A stretch of DNA of 64,000 nucleotides from Nyssa sinensis. Taxonomy: Eukaryota > Streptophyta > Magnoliopsida > Cornales > Nyssaceae. The position numbers and the translations under genes were made by a program. The stretch covers positions 16,944-80,943 of the forward strand of contig VIRR01000571.1 of the NCBI GenBank assembly GCA_008638375.1. Reading direction: 5' to 3'. Positions within the stretch are counted from its first letter, which is position 1; each line of letters begins with the position of its first letter. Of the stretch, positions 22,803-34,109 are shown in pieces. The notes under the pieces are model-generated. The model was not told the origin of the DNA, did not search any database, and worked only from the letters and a program-made list of their open reading frames with translations.

Positions 22803-24050
22803 TTTTTTTTTTTGGGGTAATTAAGTTTTCATTAAATAAAAAACTATACGAAGAGAAGAACCCCCAAGCTGCTCAGCCTAAAAAACCAGACAGCAGCACA
22901 AGCAACACAACAAAAGCAAAACAAACAGTAGAAGCTTGTACAATGCAACTTTACAAAAAAATATACTAGAGCTTCTGGGGAAAATTCCACACCATCCTGA
23001 CTTCCCAACTCTTAAAGATGTTGGGAACTCTCCTCTAGGAGGCCACTCTCATCTGGACTGCTCTATTATGGTGTTCAATTCTCCAGAGTCTCCCATATCT
23101 TTCCTTCCACACATGGCAAACAGTGGCAGCCATACTAATTCTTCTAATTTTAGCCAAAAAAAAACTTCTCCCTTGAAGATGTTGACTTGCTCAAGGAAGC
23201 TCATACTTCCATGCCTATGGGTTCCTCTGGATTAAACATCTTTCCAAATTCCCGCAGTAGAACTGCATCCAAAAAACAGGTGCAAGGATCAAAATTTCGT
23301 TTATTTTCCATCGAAACGGCCGAAACGTTTCCGTTTCTCAAGGAACCGAAACGAAATACTAGTGGAATATCAAAATTCACATGTTTCTTTTGAAACATGT
23401 GTAACATACCGAATCAGATGAAACATTTCTTTTGTATCAACAATAATTCTAGAAGTTAGTAAAAAATAATATCCATTTATTTTTTAAGGATTAAGATTCA
23501 AAATTACAAGAAAATATTTTTATTATTTTTTCTAAACTAATAAAAAAGTAGTAAGGAAAATAAAGTGTAGAGAAACAACTATTTTAATACTAAGTTACTA
23601 ATTATAATAGGTTTAAATCGCTATTTGTTTTACTTTTTATTTTATATGTAACTTACGTTAAATTATCTAATTCGTGGATATTACATAGTATATATCTATT
23701 TTGTCATTTATCATGAATTAGTGTCATTTATCATGAATATGATGTATATGCCTTAAACATGCACAAATATTCAATAAATAGGCTTATTTGTATAAATAAA
23801 TAAATTTTAAGTTATGTTTCCACATGTTTCCAATTTTTTTTCCGTTTTCATTATGTTTCCGAAACGTTTCTGTTTCTAGACAGACCGAAATTATACATCA
23901 AAATGATATTTTGATCCTTGAACAGGTGGTTAATGTTCTCTAATCCCCAAGGGCAGAGAAGGCAATGATGGGAGGTTTTAATACCCCAACTTAAGATTTT
24001 ATCTCTTGTAGACAATCTTTGCTTACACAGCAATCAAAAAGATATTCGTC
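22803..24050 (-). mobile_element. Antisense LINE 3' fragment in ALIX intron, interrupted by a MITE
   Basis: A T-run at 22805-22815 followed by 'ggggtaattaagttttcatt' is the complement of a LINE poly(A) tail. At 24033-23940 the minus strand reads LCKQRLSTRDKILSWGI and CLLCPWGLENINHLF, the zinc-binding CxxC...NHLF region of plant LINE ORF2. The element is 5'-truncated near 24050 and split by the MITE at 23283-23920. Confidence 0.75.
23283..23920. mobile_element. hAT-type MITE, 638 bp, inside the antisense LINE
   Basis: Terminal inverted repeats are CAAGGATCAAAATTTCG on the left and CAAGGATCAAAATATC when the right end is reversed, with one mismatch. The perfect 8-bp target duplication aacaggtg occurs at 23275-23282 and 23921-23928. 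Subterminal 'gaaacgtttc' palindromic words recur at both ends (23320-23360 and 23858-23880). There is no coding capacity. Confidence 0.9.
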
Positions 24051-24610
24051 AGTTGTTACTTTATTATTCATGCAGCTTTAACTAGTGCCATTTGGATTTT
24101 TTGCTGCACGTAGCTCTTTGGAATCAAAATTTTTTTTGGGGGGGGGAGGGGTTACTTCATATCTGATGGGCAATATGATACTATATTGCACTCTTTATTT
24201 GCAGATAACACTATTATTTTGTTTTTGTTTATGTGTGTGTGTGTGTGTTTTTTTTTATTTATTTGGGTTCGGAGGTAAAGACCGAGATGCAAGTCTCTTC
24301 CTTCAAACAACCTTAGCCTCATGCAAGCAGGAGCCAGAGTGAAATGGCTTTTTGTTATGTACGTGTCTTCTCATCGGAGTGTTAAAACATTTTCTTTTGA
24401 TAAATAAAGTGTTGAGGTTGTATAGGTTGTATATGCTGATCATTGTGCCTTGCCTGCTTCGCTGCCTTGCTTTTGCATTGTATAGAATAGATTCATCATG
24501 CTTATTAAGTGTTCATTTTGTGCACTCTTTCATTCCAGTAATTGTGATTGTTTTTGTTTTTAATATCCTTTGGTATGCACTTGGTTAGGCTAATCATATA
24601 TTGGCATCAA

Positions 24611-24751
24611 GATGATGTACTGCCCAAGTTGATGACATCCACCGGCTCCTATGAGGATCTTTTCAAAAAGGAGATATCTAAATATGATCACATTTGTGAA
24701 GAGATTGCTCAGAATATTGAGGCGCAAGAACAATTGTTACTACAAATTCAG
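24611..24751 (+). pseudogene. ALIX: ALIX pseudogene exon (DDVLPKLM block)
   Basis: An uninterrupted frame reads DDVLPKLMTSTGSYEDLFKK, EISKYDHICEEIAQNIEAQE and QLLLQIQ before a GT donor. The expected acceptor AG directly before GATGAT is not present; the context is CATCAA, and the nearest AG (24610-24611) is one base inside. This suggests the acceptor has been lost by a point change. Confidence 0.88.
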
Positions 24752-25088
24752 GTTTCTTTTTTCATTTTTTTAAAACCCAATGAAACCTTCAAAAGTTCTG
24801 TGGGATTTGAAATTAACTTTTCATTGTTATACTGGCTAGTTATTTGAAAGTGTTGATAGTATCTGTTGCATTTTTTACTTGATTTTTCTTGATAAGTTTG
24901 ATCCTTCAGGAGGATGGTTTGGTTAAAAAAATTCTTGTTTGATAACTTAGCTCACCATGAGCACTATACCCAACAATGTCTTGGATTAACAAGAGCCAAT
25001 GGAAGGTGAAGCAGCGGCCATTACCCAGTATTGGCCCCCTAAAGTGGGGTGTTGGGAATTGTAGAATGGAGATAGACTTAACAGTTGG

Positions 25089-25935
25089 CATAGTTATCAA
25101 AACGTGTATCATAAATCGTATCATTTTTAAAATAATGTGCATCATATCATGTATTGTAGATACATATATATATATATATATATTTTTAAAATACATTATA
25201 AATATACATGTATGTATGTATATATATATATATATGAATTATGAATATATATATATATAATATTTAAAATGATATAAATAATATTTCAACTTACTTGTCA
25301 TACAAATTAGATATATAAATTTTTATTATTTATTCAACAATTAAAAATCAAAGTGGTACCAAACATAGTTGTCTCATTTTTCAAATATATTGTACCATGT
25401 TATGTATAGTGTTATATATCTATACAATATATAAAGTAATAAAAATAACATTTTAACTCACTTATAAAGAAAATAACTTAAATTTCATACAATACAAGAA
25501 CCAAGATTAATAAAAACTACGAGTTTCAAAATAAAATTTAAGAATCCAAGCTTCTAACATAGTTCATTAAGAGAAAATTCAAAATTATTCATTTTTATAA
25601 TCCATTCCATTTTCATCTTAATATATTATTTTATTGACATCGATGTCACCATCATCATCATATGCCAACAGTTTTTCACTTTATTTTTCTTCTTCAACTT
25701 CTTGTTTGTGCTCATTCCTCATCCACATTTTCACAAAATACTTACTTTCCTTTATTTCTTGTTTGAGGAAACATTTATAGGCATTGTAAAGAGGCAATAT
25801 AAAACCCAACAAAAAATGTTTCCATGCATATAACAAAACAACAACAAAAAAAAAACGGTATAAAAAGATACAAATATAAGATACGTATTGTTTTATGTCC
25901 GCATCGAAACCTATCATAAGATACTAACAACTATG
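25089..25935. mobile_element. hAT-type MITE, 847 bp, in ALIX intron
   Basis: A perfect 8-bp duplication, acagttgg, flanks it (25081-25088 and 25936-25943). The ends are short imperfect inverted repeats: CATAGTTATCAAAACG on the left and CATAGTTGTTAGTATC when the right end is reversed. The interior is very AT-rich with recurrent 'tatcgtatc'-like and (TA)n stretches. There is no coding capacity. Confidence 0.8.
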
Positions 25936-25943
25936 ACAGTTGG

Positions 25944-26214
25944 CATTATTTTGCACAAAGTGACTTTTCTCAAATTTGAACGCCTCGCATTCCCAAGAAC
26001 CTGCCAACTATTTCTTATTTTAATTTTGGTTTATGTTTTTTTTTTTTGGGGGGGGGGGGGATCATGCGATTCTTACCATTAAAATTTTTTAGGCAACTTC
26101 TTTTACTAGGCTGAGGACTAAAGCATGTATCTTGAAATGACCCAAAAAAGGAAAAGAAATGAATCCATAGGAACTAAGAAATACTATAATAGTGTGCACC
26201 ACTAGATTTTTCAT

Positions 26215-26261
<47 letters not shown>

Positions 26262-26783
26262 AATTTTACTACTTCCTGTATAAAAGGGGCTTTTGATTGA
26301 AGAAGGGGAAATTTTAATTATTCGAACTCTTTTCTTTGAGACTAAGAGATAACCTTTGAAGAGGTGGTTAGATTTTTCTAGTTTGCTTGTGTGTGGAAAA
26401 AGGAGATCTTGGAATTGGTATTGGGAACTCCATTGCTATTATGTTTGACATCACAAAGTTGTGTGTTTTGTTGGAATTTCTTTAGAAGAATAGAAATTGG
26501 AATCCTTTTATATGTTGAGATTTCATGTTTTGGGAAATAAGTTGTAGATACAGCTCACTCATCTCTTGTTTTATAAATGGATCCTTTGTCTTGAAATGTG
26601 GAGCTACTTTTCCCAATGTAATCACATTGTATTCTTTAGAATTTTTTTTTTCAATTCCTTTTTCTGTCTTCATTAATAAACTTTTGTTTCAAATGGTTAG
26701 CTTTTGATCATGTTATATTTAAAACACGTGATATGTCATTGAAGAGCTCTTTTGTTCTTAAAATGATTTGTTCTTGTCTACAG
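25944..26783. other. ALIX intron DNA with (CT)n microsatellite
   Basis: A (CT)n tract lies at about 26219-26252 and a G-run at about 26048-26060. No gene or element boundary is seen. Confidence 0.55.
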
Positions 26784-27899
26784 GATCAAAATGATGAGTT
26801 CGCTGCTGTCTTTAATCTTGAAGATTATAAAGGTTGGTCTTGTTTTGATACATATTCTGTCCTGTAATTGATTTATGTTGATCAATTAAGCATTCCAAAG
26901 TTCTTACAAGGTTTTATTTTCATCTTGTTTATTTTTTATTTGTAATTAGGAATTGTATTATGAGTCTTTTTCTCTATGTAGTGAGGAATTTATTCCAGAG
27001 ATAGTTGTGTGTGATTGGTGTTCATATTTGTGCCATGCATCTTCTTTGAAAATTAAATTTTGCTATAGAAATTGAAGTCTTTTTTGAAGTTGGAAAATTA
27101 CCTTGGGCATTTAAAACAACGCTCTTTATGTTCCTTATTTTATTTTATTTTTTCCTTTTGATCTTATATAAAAAAGAATATATACGTTTAAGGGTTGAGG
27201 TTTGGACCAAGAATCCATAGTGGAATTAAATGAGTCAACCTGTCAACTCACCAAGTCCATTTTGATGCAGTCAAGTTGACAGAGTTCGGCTAGTGGGGCC
27301 ATTTTAATGGTCTAGCTGGTTGGACCAGTCCTATGAGCTGGTACTTCTCCCTTTTCATAAACTAGTGTTACCTCTCCTACACATCCTGCTTTCAGCTTGA
27401 GTTTATATTGCTGTTTTATCTACAAATAAATCCCATTAAGAGGTGTAATGGGGACAATCAAGTGAGCTTGGCAAATTTTGTGATTGTCTTCGACCATCTG
27501 TTATCATGGTGCTAACTATCTATAATGTTTTGGACTAATTCCCTAAGTAATATGCAAAAATTGAATTGTTGTTATTTGTGGTTTTCTGTATTGTTTTGTT
27601 CCCCCCCATCATTTGTTTCTATCAATACTTAAATCTCAAGAGCTCTAATTTGTTTAAAATTTTAAATTATATGACCACCTAAATTTTTCACCTTGTTCTG
27701 TTGAAGCTTCTAGCTTCTATTTTTCAATTCATATGAGGTGTCTTCCTCTTTTGACATTCTTTTATGGTTTTTTTGTTGTCTAAATTTCTCAGCATCCCGT
27801 GAGAAGAGCTTTAAGCAGATTGAAGCAGCCATAACAAAGTTTCGTGCAATCAAAGAGAACATTAATGAGGGAGTACTAAAGTTCTACAGTACTCTTCAG
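26784..27899 (+). pseudogene. ALIX: ALIX pseudogene exons NDEFAAVF (26784-26832) and SREKSFKQ (27793-27899)
   Basis: The first short exon reads DQNDEFAAVFNLEDYK between CAG and GTTGGT. The second reads SREKSFKQIEAAITKFRAIK then ENINEGVLKFYSTLQ between CTCAG and GTATGA. Both are free of stops and joined by a phase-1 intron of about 960 bp. They belong to the second arm of the V domain, the coiled-coil that binds late-domain motifs in characterised ALIX proteins. Confidence 0.88.
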
Positions 27900-28156
27900 G
27901 TATGAAATTTCTCATTGCTAATCTAGGCGGCTGTATTGTGCCTAAAAGAGGAAAAAAGGGGGGGCGGGTGGGTTGAGGGAAAAAATGGAACTATTTATTG
28001 CTTGACTTAAAAAGTACACAACTGCATTTAAGCTCTCTTGTCAAATACCTCATTATCAAGAAAGACTCAAATTTTACTGTCAACTTGCCTTGACTCTTTA
28101 GTGGCTTTCTCATTGAGGAATGACTTCGTTTGTATTTGCCTTGCTTTATTAAACAG

Positions 28157-28438
28157 GATGCAATCACAAACATAAAGCAGCAGCGCGGTGATTTTGTGAT
28201 GACCAGAAACATTCAGTGCCGAGAAATGATGGAAGACGTACAAAGACAAGTGGCAGGCCTCAGTTTTCAGGAGAATAAGAAACACAAGCGCTTGCGACTA
28301 CCCTACAGTTGGACACTCTCATCAAACTCAAAGATCCAATTCTCAACAGCAAACTGACCCTGGAAACATGATGCCCAATCCTCCTCATCCCCAAACACCT
28401 TACTACCAGCCCCCCGAGCAGCCAACAATGCTTGGGTA
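28157..28438 (+). pseudogene. ALIX: ALIX pseudogene last exon, 5' part
   Basis: After AACAG the frame reads DAITNIKQQRGDFVMTRNIQ, CREMMEDVQRQVAGLSFQ. One extra base near 28270-28280 shifts it; the homology continues in another frame as DPGNMMPNPPHPQTPYYQ, the start of the Pro-rich tail. At 28438 it is cut by copia element 2, and it resumes at 34110. Confidence 0.88.
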
Positions 28439-28645
28439 TGACAAACTTTGGAAAAAATTGAATGTATCTTCATCGTGATTTTTACAAGGATGGAAATACA
28501 CATATATAGAAGATAATTGAGACCTATTTTTGGATATACAAATGTTACGGCTAGAATAAGGGGTGACCCTTGAAACAGGGGATTTACATTGAAGATGCAT
28601 CCTTATAATCTCTCTAATTGATTCCAAGGACAACTCACGCCAACA

Positions 28646-30556
28646 CTCCCCCTCAAGTTAGTGCATACAGATCTCTTATGCCTAACTTGTCAAGTGAATT
28701 GTAGAAGTTCTTGCTGCATACTGCCTTTGTAAGTATATCCGCTAACTGGTCTTCAAACTTCACGAAAGGAAAACGAATTATCTTGGCTTCAAGGTTTTGT
28801 TTGATGAAATGTTGATCTACCTCCAAATATTTTGTGCGATCATGCTGGACAGCGTTGTGAGAAATATCAATAGTTGCCTTATTGTCACAAAACAGATCCA
28901 TCTCGGAGCTAGGAGCAAAGCCAATTTTCGTCAATAGTCTCCTTAGCCAGAGGAGTTCACAAAGACCCTTAGCCATTCCACGGAACTCGACTTCAGCACT
29001 TGATAATGCCACTACCTTTTGTTTCTTACTTGTCCATGTAACCAAATTCCCGCCAACAAACATGAAGTAGCCTAAAGTAGACTTTTTGTCCAAGATATTC
29101 CTTCCCAATCTGCATCAGTATATCCTTTAACCCTTAGATGATTATTCTTTGAAAACACAAGTCCTTTTCTAGGAGATGACTTTAAGTATCGAAGAATCCT
29201 AATCACTGCATCCATGTGATCGCCACTAGGACAATGCATGAATTGACTTACTACGCTTACAGCATAAGCAATATCTGGGCCAGTATGTGAGGGATAAATA
29301 AGTTTCCCAACCAACCTCTGGTACTTCTCTTTGTCTATCGGCACTTGGTCTAGATATTCTCCAAGTCTGTGGTTCTGAACTATTGGTGTGTCTACAGGCT
29401 TACACTCCAGTAATCCCACCACAGATAGTAGATCAAGTATATATTTTCGTTGGGAGAGAAATATACCTTGTTTTGATCTAGCCACTTCAATTCCTAGAAA
29501 ATATTTAAGTCCTCCCAAATTCTTCATCTCAAATTCAGTCGCCAACTGCTTTTGAAGTCTCAAAATTTCTTCTAGATCATTCCCTGTAATAATCATTTCA
29601 TTTACATAGACTATCAAAGCTGTTACCTTGCCTAGTTGATGCTTTAGAAAGAGTGTATGGTCTGAATTGCTTTGTTGAAAGCCATATTTCTTCATTGCCA
29701 AGCTAAATCGCCCAAACCATACTCGAGGTGATTGCTTCAGTCCATACATCGCTCGTTGTAATTTGCACACAACCTCAGTCGTTGAGGTTGCCGTATAGCC
29801 TGGTGAAATATCCATATACACTTCCTCCTCAAGATCACCGTGAATGAAGGCATTCTTTACATCAAACTGGTGCAGTGGCCAATCAAGGTTTGCTGCTAGA
29901 GATAGCAAAAATCTAACTGTATTCAACTTGGCCACTGGTGAGAAAGTTTCCTGATAGTCCATGCCATATGTTTGCGTATAGCCCTTTGCCACCAGCCTTG
30001 CTTTATACCGTTTGATCGATCCATCTGCCTTGTGTTTGATGGAGAACACCCATTTGCACCTTACCGTCCTTTTTCCTTCAAGCAACGGAACAAGAGCCCA
30101 TGTTTTGTTCTTCAATAATGCCTCCATCTCTTCCTTTATAGCATGGGTCCATTTAGGGTCTATCAGAGCTTCTTGAACACTAGTGGGAACATGCCACGAG
30201 GAAAGTTCATGTGCAAATGTTTTGAGGGGTTCGGATAGTCTCTTTGTGGATACATAGTTGGCAATTGGATATTTTGACCTTCGTTCCTCAAGTTCTAGAG
30301 AGTACCTATTTGGTGGTTGTCTACTATTATGCTTGAAAGGTAAGATATAACCAGCAGAGGTATCCATATCATTATTAGTCGGAGGTGCAATTAGAGAGTT
30401 TACCTCAGGGATATTCTTAGGAGGTGGCTCTTCAGGTACTGAGGAGAGGTGGGGCAATTCTGGTTCAGCTTCAGGTGGTGTAGATGTCATGCTTAGAGTT
30501 ATGTCATCCTCCGGAGATGCATCCGGAGCTTTATCAGGCTCCTCATTGACCACCAT
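28646..30556 (-). pseudogene. Copia element 2 RT (494-codon frame) and RNase H
   Basis: A long frame runs from 30556 to 29072: a Pro/Glu-rich linker, RSKYPIANYVST, ALIDPKWTHAIKEEMEAL, TVRCKWVFSIKHKADGSIKR, YKARLVAKGYTQTYGMDYQE, FDVKNAFIHGDLEEEVYM and AMYGLKQSPRVW. The catalytic block reads ALIVYVNEMIITGND where copia RTs have YVDDM, so both active-site aspartates are changed. One frameshift near 29100 then gives RNase H: TLGYFMFVGGNLVTW, KKQKVVALSSAEVEFR, MDLFCDNKATIDISHNAVQH and FEDQLADILTKAV (29108-28653). The frame is well conserved despite the dead active site. Confidence 0.93.
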
Positions 30557-30796
30557 ATCTGTGTCATTAAACCCCAGCCAGTCAAATCTTAACCAATTCA
30601 GCTCTTCATCTTGGATCTCCCCCTAAAGAGAAGAATTGGATATCGAGGGAGAGTAGAACGTGTCGGATTCCAGAAACGTTACATCCATAGTTACATAGGT
30701 GCGCTTGGTGGTCAAATCATAGCAGCGGTATCCTTTTTGATGTAAGGCATACCCCAAAAAAAGACACCGAACAGCACAGGGATCAAGTTTAGTGCA

Positions 30797-31684
30797 TTAG
30801 TTCTTGTGGAGATGTACAAAAACTACACATCCAAAGATCCAGAGAAGAATCATCAACACTGTGGGTAAAGACACATAAGTTAAAAGAGCCTGTAGGGGTG
30901 TCTTAAAACCCAAGACTTTTGATGGCATACGATTAAGGAGGTGCATGGCTGTAGCAACAGCATCAGCCCAGTGCCAGTTGGGCACGTGGGCTCCAAGTAA
31001 AAGAGCACGAGCAGTTTCAAGTATATGTCGGTTTTTCCGTTCAGCAACACCATTTTGCTGAGGAGTCTGCGGGCAAGAGGTTTCATGAAGAACTCCATGG
31101 TGTTGGAAATAATCATGGAACCCCTAGTTAACATATTCACCACCATTATCTGATCTGAGAATCTGTATCTTAGCTGAAAATTGAGTTCGAACCATTACAT
31201 GAAATGATTTGAACACACTCAATACTTGATCTTTATGTTTCAACAAGTATAGCCAAGTCATGCGAGTACAATCATCAACAAATATTACAAACCAGTGGTT
31301 ACCAGATGCAGTAGAAACAGGAGAGGGACCCCACACATCGGAATGAATTAAAGCAAATGGAACATCACTTTTATTCATACTCAATGAATAAGTAACTCGA
31401 TGACTTTTAGCACGGATGCAAGTATCATACTTAAAGTCAACAGTTGATATATGAGAAAACAAATCAGGAAACAAATGTTGCATATAACCAAATGACAGAT
31501 GTCCTAACCGACGATGTAAAAGCCAAATCTGTCTCGCCTTGGTACCACTCGGATGATGCATGTGATGTGCTCGGCCCACATTGAAATCATCCATGTAGTA
31601 TAATCCCCTCCTCTTAGTACCACGCCCAATTATCTCCTTGGTGAGAATATCCTGAAGAAGACAAAAGATAGGATAAATAAGCAC
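30797..31684 (-). pseudogene. Copia element 2 pre-integrase and integrase
   Basis: The minus strand reads WLLHRRLGHLSFGYMQHLFP, then CIRAKSHRVTY (zinc-binding H...C), PFALIHSDVWGPSPV with the first catalytic Asp, FVIFVDDCTRMTWLYLLKHK, and ILRSDNGGEYVN with the second. After a frameshift near 31130 it continues with NGVAERKNR-like and HWADAVATAMHLLNRMPSKV to FGCVVFVHLHKN (30797). Confidence 0.9.
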
Positions 31685-31692
31685 AGCATAGT

Positions 31693-32251
31693 TTAAGTCG
31701 TTACTTGGCTGACAGAGAGTAACTTATGAGACAGAGAGGGAACCAATAAAGTATTAGATAATGTGAGAGAAGGTGACAACGTCACAGTGCCAGCCCCGGT
31801 GACCAAAGAAACAACTCCATTGGCATTTGCAATACTAGTACGTCGTGGGGAAGAAGTGTGTGAGAAATCGTTGGCATCGAACGTCATGTGGTCGGTAGCC
31901 CTACAGTCAAGTATCCAAGTATCACTGTCAGCATCTCGATGAGAGCTAAATAAAGCAACACCAGAATTACCTGAATCCGAAAGAGATAACTCTTTCCTAG
32001 GAATGTTCGACAAGTGGTGTAAGGGAAAGAGATGACTCTGCAGTAGCCATGGCAGCTTTCCCCGTCCCTCTATCATTTCCCGCGGTGTCACGGCGTTTTC
32101 GAACCTGAAGTTCATTCCACCAGTCGGGATACCCATGTAGCTTAAAACAGGTCTCACGGGTATGCTTCAGATTTCCCTAGTGAGTATACTTGGTTCCATC
32201 ATGTAGAGACATGAAAAATTGAGGATAAATTTTTTGTTTTGACAATAGGAC
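31693..32251 (-). pseudogene. Copia element 2 zinc knuckle and protease
   Basis: The minus strand reads LKHTRE then CFKLHGYPDWW. The zinc knuckle is damaged: YTH*GN stands where CTHCGN-type residues are expected. The protease active site reads WILDCRATDHM where active copia proteases have DSGA, so the catalytic Ser/Gly are replaced. It continues with SPSLTLSNTLLVPSLSHKLL and SVSQVT. Confidence 0.85.
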
Positions 32252-32955
32252 TGTAGCACCCTGAGCCGAGACGTGGCATATAAATCGAGATAGGTCGAGT
32301 CGAGTAATATGAAATTCTGAAAATCCGACAGAATGCGGACTATACCTCAACCTAAGAAAAATTAGGTTATGTAATATTAATGATTTAAAATAGCCTGAAT
32401 ACGGTAAGCCATGATGGGTTTTAATACTCTCAAGTATAAGGCGGCATATGCTCAGAAAAATAGATAACACGATCGATTGAGTGCCGAGAGGGACAAATGG
32501 ACCGATACGAATAATTGATTATGAAAATTATGCGAAAATAAATAAGTCATTAACGGGGACCTAATGTTAGCAGAATAAATTCCCGGCTTTATTGGCAAGT
32601 TGTAATTTAATATTTTATGAAATAAAATATGAAACTGATACAACAAAATAATTATGCAGATGATATAAATATAAAATGAATTATTAATGGAGTCTCACAA
32701 TTAGTAAAATAAATAATGGCGATACCGAGTCCCGGCTTGAAGTTAAATTTACCGGCATCCTGTAATGTAATATTTTATGAAATAAAATATTTAATAAATA
32801 TTAAATATTAAATATAGGTGTGTGTGTGTGTGTGTGTGTGTGACTATGGGTATATGTGTGATGTGTTGCAAGTATGTATGTGTAGTAAATTATGTGTATA
32901 TGATACATTTAAATATATATATATATATATATTATTGTGTGTGCACTGTTGTGCT
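32252..32955. mobile_element. Probable solo LTR in the gag of copia element 2, about 0.7 kb
   Basis: Copia gag coding is interrupted between the HTPPRSTTVH block on the right and the SKQKIYPQF block on the left. The interrupting DNA begins tgtagcaccctgagccgaga (from about 32252), reminiscent of gypsy-type LTR starts. The word actgt recurs at both borders (about 32250-32254 and 32946-32950). It holds a (TG)n run at 32817-32841 and an AT run at 32914-32932. The boundaries are uncertain by several bases. Confidence 0.55.
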
Positions 32956-33819
32956 ACGTGGGGGTGTGTGCATGCCAGCTTTCCCACTGCCCAATGAAAG
33001 AAATCCAATAGAGGAAGATGCTGACTTTCCTGATTTGACACCCCTAGAAGCCAAAACTGCTCTTGGGGTGTCATTGGTTCCGTCGGTGATCATGACAGTT
33101 TTCCGGATTGCTTCTCGGCGAACATGGGCGTAAGCTTGTTCGATGGGAAGAAATGGACGCATCTATAACACGTCACCCCAAATTTTGTCCAGTTGATCGT
33201 CAAGCCCATCTAAGAAAACGTACACTCGGTCTTCCTACAGAAGATGGTTATAGTGTTTAATATCGACACGACACTCCATCGAATTCGAACGACTGAAATC
33301 AATCTCACGCCACAAACCTTGGAGGTCGTTGTAATATTTTTTCAGAGAACCTCCCGCTTGTCGCAGACGGGTTACACGACGTCGGAGGTCGTAGACTTGC
33401 GAAGTATCATTGCCATCAAAATATGTAGTCGCAATGGAGTCCCAGACCTGCTTTGCCGTGGAAAACTGAATAAAGTTCCCAATCAATGAAGGGTCCATGG
33501 AATTGATCAAACAGCCCTTGACAATGGCGTTGTTTGTGCGCCATTTTTGGAAGGACGCAGATGTTGAAGGAGGTTCGGGAAATTCTCCATTTATATATCC
33601 CAACTTGTCTTTGCCGGAGATGTACATCTAGACAACTTGGGACCAGAGAGCATAGTTGGTGCCATCCAACTTGATGCTGATCGATGCAGCGGAATTCTCG
33701 GTTGTCTGGGTCAGGGTCTGAGCTTTGGTAAAAGCTTCTGTCATTCGGGTAGTTAATTCTGTGAGGATGGTGTTGGTTTGGAGTCTATCAAAATTGTCGA
33801 GGTCACTGGTGTCCTCCAT
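32956..33819 (-). pseudogene. Copia element 2 gag
   Basis: Starting at ATG 33819 the minus strand reads MEDTSDLDNFDR, a coiled-coil-like stretch, ISIKLDGTNYALWSQVV and a TAG at 33628. It goes on in the same frame: MYISGKDKLGYINGEFPEPP, AKQVWDSIATTYFDGNDTSQ, VYDLRRRVTRLRQAGGSLKK and YYNDLQGLWREIDF. A second stop and frame changes follow near 33235, then RPFLPIEQAYAHVRREAIRK (33162). This is the retrotrans_gag/UBN2 family. Confidence 0.9.
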
Positions 33820-33896
33820 TGATGTCGATGGGAAAAGGGGAGTTGATCAAACGTCAGGGATAACAGAGAGCCACGGATCGATTAGTTCTGATACCA

Positions 33897-34104
33897 TGAC
33901 AAACTTTGGAAAAAATTTTGTGTATCTTCATCGTGATTTTTATAGGGATGGAAATACACATATATAAAAGATAATTGAGACCTATTTTTTGGATATACAA
34001 ATGTTACAGCTAGAATAAGGGGTGACCCTTGAAAGAGGGGATTTACATTGAAGATGCATCCCCATAATCTCTCTACTTGATTCCACGGACAACTCACGCC
34101 AACA
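33897..34104 (-). repeat. 5' LTR of copia element 2
   Basis: This 208-bp LTR pairs with 28439-28645. Neither copy contains the RTCCCACATCG motif seen in the other LTRs of the window. Confidence 0.92.
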
Positions 34105-34109
34105 GGGTA

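Larger units (their letters stand above)
28439..34104 (-). mobile_element. Ty1/copia element 2, complete LTR to LTR, 5.67 kb, inside the ALIX last exon
   Basis: LTRs at 28439-28645 and 33897-34104 begin TGACAAACTTTGG and end ACGCCAACA. The target duplication gggta occurs at 28434-28438 and 34105-34109, in the Gly-Tyr codons of the ALIX tail. The polypurine tract (complement of ctccccctcaag) abuts the left LTR and TGGTATCAGAACT (complement of 33884-33896) abuts the right LTR, so the orientation is minus. The order is gag, protease, integrase, RT and RNase H, as in copia. The LTRs differ at about 12 sites (about 94 percent identity by eye). The coding region has several stops and a mutated RT active site, so the element is dead. 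Confidence 0.95.
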
